A DNA stretch of 18,154 nt from CAZMVY01 sp964617875 (lineage in GTDB: Bacteria; Planctomycetota; Phycisphaerae; UBA1845; PWPN01): the NCBI GenBank assembly GCA_964617875.1, contig CAZUAI010000104.1, positions 1 through 18,154 of the forward strand. The letters run 5' to 3'. Positions 16,449 to 18,154 of this stretch are shown here, piece by piece. Below the pieces are notes generated by a model, which did no database searches, was not told where the DNA came from, and worked only from the letters and a program-made list of their open reading frames with translations. Both the position numbers and the translations under genes were made by a program. Within the stretch, counting starts at the first letter, position 1; every line of letters begins with the position of its first letter.

Positions 16449-16477
16449 TTGCCGGACCGCGGGCCTGCGGGCAGAAT
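16449..16477 (+). promoter_or_regulatory. promoter candidate for the cupin gene
   Basis: TTGCCG (16449-16454) and CAGAAT (16472-16477) are 17 bases apart, each matching the consensus in 4 of 6 positions. The ATG is at 16535. A second, weaker pair, TTGGCG (16495-16500) with TATTCT (16516-16521), has a short 15-base spacer. Confidence 0.35.
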
Positions 16478-16534
16478 ACCCACCGTGTGGCGCGTTGGCG
16501 GAGCGAGACAGGCCTTATTCTGGAGACCATGACC

Positions 16535-17785
16535 ATGGCGTCGAAAGTGGCGAAACTCGCAAAGGCGGCGTTGGAGAAGGGCGAAGGCATCCTGCGGCTG
16601 GCTCCGAACTGGGTGCCCCGGTCGTTCCTGCAGCCCGGGCGGCGGTTGAAGCTGCACCCGGCCGACTACTACGCGCTCGGCACGCATCGCGGCGGCATCG
16701 ACGAACGGTGGTTCGCCTCGACGACGCCCGCGGCGAACGAGGGCGCGCCGCCCGACGAGGGCCTGAGCTACGTCGTCCACGGCCGCAGGCGGTTCCTGCT
16801 GAAGGACGCCATCGCGTCCGACGGCCCCGCCTTCATCGGCCGCGCCATGTGGAACCGCTACAAGCGATGGCCCGTCTACAGCAAGTTCTTCGACAACATG
16901 GGCCCCATCCCCCACCACATGCACCAGAACGGCAAGCAGGCGAAGCTCGTCGGTCAGGAGGGCAAGCCCGAGGCCTACTACTTCCCGCCGCAGCTCAACA
17001 ACGTCGGCAACAACTTCCCGTTTACGTTCTTCGGCCTCGAGCCGGGCACCACCAAGGCCGACGTCCGCCGCTGCCTCGAGCGTTGGAACGACGGCGACAA
17101 CGGCATCCTCGACCTGTCCAAGGCCTACCGGCTGCAGCCAGGCACCGGCTGGCTCGTCCCGCCGTGCATCCTGCACGCCCCGGGCTCGCTGCTGACCTAC
17201 GAGCCGCAGTGGGGTTCGGACGTCTTCGGCATGTACCAGTCGATGGTCGAAGGCCGCGCCGTGCCGTGGAGCCTGCTCGTGAAGGACATGCCCCGCAGCA
17301 GGCACAAGGATCTCGACTTCATCGTGGACCAGCTCGACTGGGAGGGCAACGTCGATCCGAAGTTCAAGGACAACCACTACCTCGAGCCGATCCCCGTCGC
17401 GGACACCGAGGACGAGGGCTACATGGACCGCTGGATCTGCTACGGCAAGGTGGACGGCAAGGAGGTGGTGACGGCCAAGGAGCTGACCGTTCAGCCGGGC
17501 CGGAAGGTCGTCATCAGGGACAAGGGCGCTTACGGCCTGATCTGCGTGCAGGGCCGTGGCCGCATCGGCACGATGGCCCTCGAGGCGCCGGTCCTGATCC
17601 GCTTCGGCGCCATGACGCAGGACGAGGTCTTTGTGACGTACGACCGCGCCCGCGCCGGCGTCGAGTTCGAGAACGTCTCGAAGGACGACCCGATGGTCAT
17701 GCTTCGCTATTTCGGCCCCGACACGAACCCGGACGCCCCGAAGGTGGGCGACCACAAGAAGCTCCGGAAGCGTGAGTCGCGGTGA
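16535..17785 (+). CDS. phosphomannose isomerase-like cupin protein
   Basis: 416 aa, no signal peptide. Metal-binding residues of a cupin are visible: HHMHQ (127-131), E146 in KPEAYYF, and H214 in PPCILHAPGS. Their order (HxH, Glu, later His) follows the type I mannose-6-phosphate isomerase pattern. The C-terminal part (about 300-395) looks like a second beta-sandwich with GKVDGKEVVTAKELTVQPG and ends in a basic tail. It could interconvert aldose and ketose phosphates, but the surrounding sequence differs from classical ManA, so the substrate is open; a non-phosphorylated sugar is possible. ATG 16535 is preferred over ATG 16529 because GGAG (16522-16525) is 9 bases from the former and only 3 from the latter. 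A GH38 mannosidase lies 3.2 kb upstream. Confidence 0.75.
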   Translation: MASKVAKLAKAALEKGEGILRLAPNWVPRSFLQPGRRLKLHPADYYALGTHRGGIDERWFASTTPAANEGAPPDEGLSYVVHGRRRFLLKDAIASDGPAFIGRAMWNRYKRWPVYSKFFDNMGPIPHHMHQNGKQAKLVGQEGKPEAYYFPPQLNNVGNNFPFTFFGLEPGTTKADVRRCLERWNDGDNGILDLSKAYRLQPGTGWLVPPCILHAPGSLLTYEPQWGSDVFGMYQSMVEGRAVPWSLLVKDMPRSRHKDLDFIVDQLDWEGNVDPKFKDNHYLEPIPVADTEDEGYMDRWICYGKVDGKEVVTAKELTVQPGRKVVIRDKGAYGLICVQGRGRIGTMALEAPVLIRFGAMTQDEVFVTYDRARAGVEFENVSKDDPMVMLRYFGPDTNPDAPKVGDHKKLRKRESR

Positions 17786-17802
17786 GCGGCAGGCAACGCC
17801 CA

Positions 17803-17841
17803 CCCGCTCCGGCCACCGGCGATACGCCGTGCCGGAGCGGG
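17803..17841 (+). terminator. strong hairpin after the cupin gene
   Basis: CCCGCTCCGGC (17803-17813) is the exact reverse complement of GCCGGAGCGGG (17831-17841). Inside, CGGCG (17817-17821) pairs with CGCCG (17825-17829) around ATA. This 11-plus-5-bp structure starts 17 bases after the stop codon and is the longest hairpin I found in the window. No T-run follows on either strand. Confidence 0.55.
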
Positions 17842-17939
17842 GAGCGCGCCACAGCGGCGGATGCGTCGGGCGGCGGACGGAACGCCCGGTTGCGAACAAA
17901 CGCACGTCCGGCCGCGGTCCACCGGCGCGTTTCGATCGC

Positions 17940-18092
17940 TCAGGCCACGGCGCCAGCCGGTTTCGCGTCGGGATCGGCCGCCCTGGTCAGCCAGTCAATG
18001 CCGACCTGCTCCCAGTTCGGGGTCGCAGAGGCATTGATGTAGCGCTCCCACTGGTCGATGCCCGTTTCCCGCGCGATCCGCTTGAACTGCAT
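17940..18092 (-). CDS. 50-codon minus-strand ORF, possible gene remnant
   Basis: Read on the minus strand from ATG (18090-18092) to TGA (17940-17942) it gives 50 residues, beginning MQFKRIARETGIDQWERYIN and continuing with NWEQVGIDWLTRAADP. The composition looks protein-like (amphipathic, two Trp, varied residues) and unlike the Arg/Pro/Gly shadows common here. An in-frame TGA lies six codons upstream, and no ribosome-binding site precedes the ATG. It may be the tail of a truncated or frameshifted gene or a small protein; I do not recognise a family. It faces the forward genes. Confidence 0.3.
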   Translation of the reverse strand: MQFKRIARETGIDQWERYINASATPNWEQVGIDWLTRAADPDAKPAGAVA

Positions 18093-18120
18093 CGTCGTAA
18101 GGCGTCGTCAATAAATGACC

Positions 18121-18149
18121 TTTACAGATAGGCGACAAGCTGGTATGCT
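18121..18149 (+). promoter_or_regulatory. strong promoter candidate reading out of the window
   Basis: TTTACA (18121-18126, 5 of 6) and TATGCT (18144-18149, 4 of 6) are separated by exactly 17 bases, and TGG directly before the hexamer gives an extended -10. The surrounding 60 bases are unusually A+T-rich. It should drive a gene that begins beyond the right edge. Confidence 0.55.
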
Positions 18150-18154
18150 CCGGT

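Overview
The window is about two-thirds G+C, and every gene I can support confidently lies on the + strand (14 complete CDS). Several features suggest a member of the Planctomycetota or a close relative, probably an uncultured anaerobe or microaerophile: a short membrane protein with an N-terminal CxxCGYNLR...CPECG zinc ribbon (a protein type very common in planctomycetes), a DUF4932-like metallopeptidase, long Arg-rich signal peptides, and a rubrerythrin/rubredoxin oxygen defence. The phylum is an inference from gene types and composition, not from a marker gene.

Bases 1-199 hold a perfect 15-bp inverted repeat of REP-like character, then a promoter covered by a palindromic operator candidate. 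Bases 200-6137 form the most coherent block: a PerR/Fur-type regulator, a diheme MauG/cytochrome-c-peroxidase-like lipoprotein, a Tat-exported metallophosphoesterase, a membrane-anchored single-heme SoxA/TsdA-like cytochrome, a rubrerythrin, and a flavoprotein reductase carrying two rubredoxin modules. I read this as a two-compartment peroxide defence island. The regulator would sense peroxide. The peroxidase and anchored cytochrome would act outside the cytoplasmic membrane. Rubrerythrin would reduce peroxide inside, fed from NAD(P)H through the double-rubredoxin reductase. The phosphoesterase is the piece with no obvious job.

Bases 6163-10698 hold a secreted zinc metallopeptidase-like protein with a C-terminal Ig-like domain, a CAP/SCP lipoprotein, an RluB-type pseudouridine synthase, a lipoprotein of unknown family, and a single-pass membrane protein with TPR-like helices. 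Bases 10863-14925 hold a cytoplasmic GH38 alpha-mannosidase followed by a GT-C (GT39/ArnT-like) membrane glycosyltransferase.

From 15018 on, genes look like single transcription units. A SplB-like radical SAM protein, the zinc-ribbon membrane protein and a phosphomannose-isomerase-like cupin protein each have a promoter candidate just upstream and a GC hairpin just after the stop. Two of these promoters sit so close to the ATG that leaderless mRNAs are likely. The last 370 bases carry a strong hairpin, a 50-codon minus-strand ORF that may be a remnant, and a good outward-reading promoter at the right edge.
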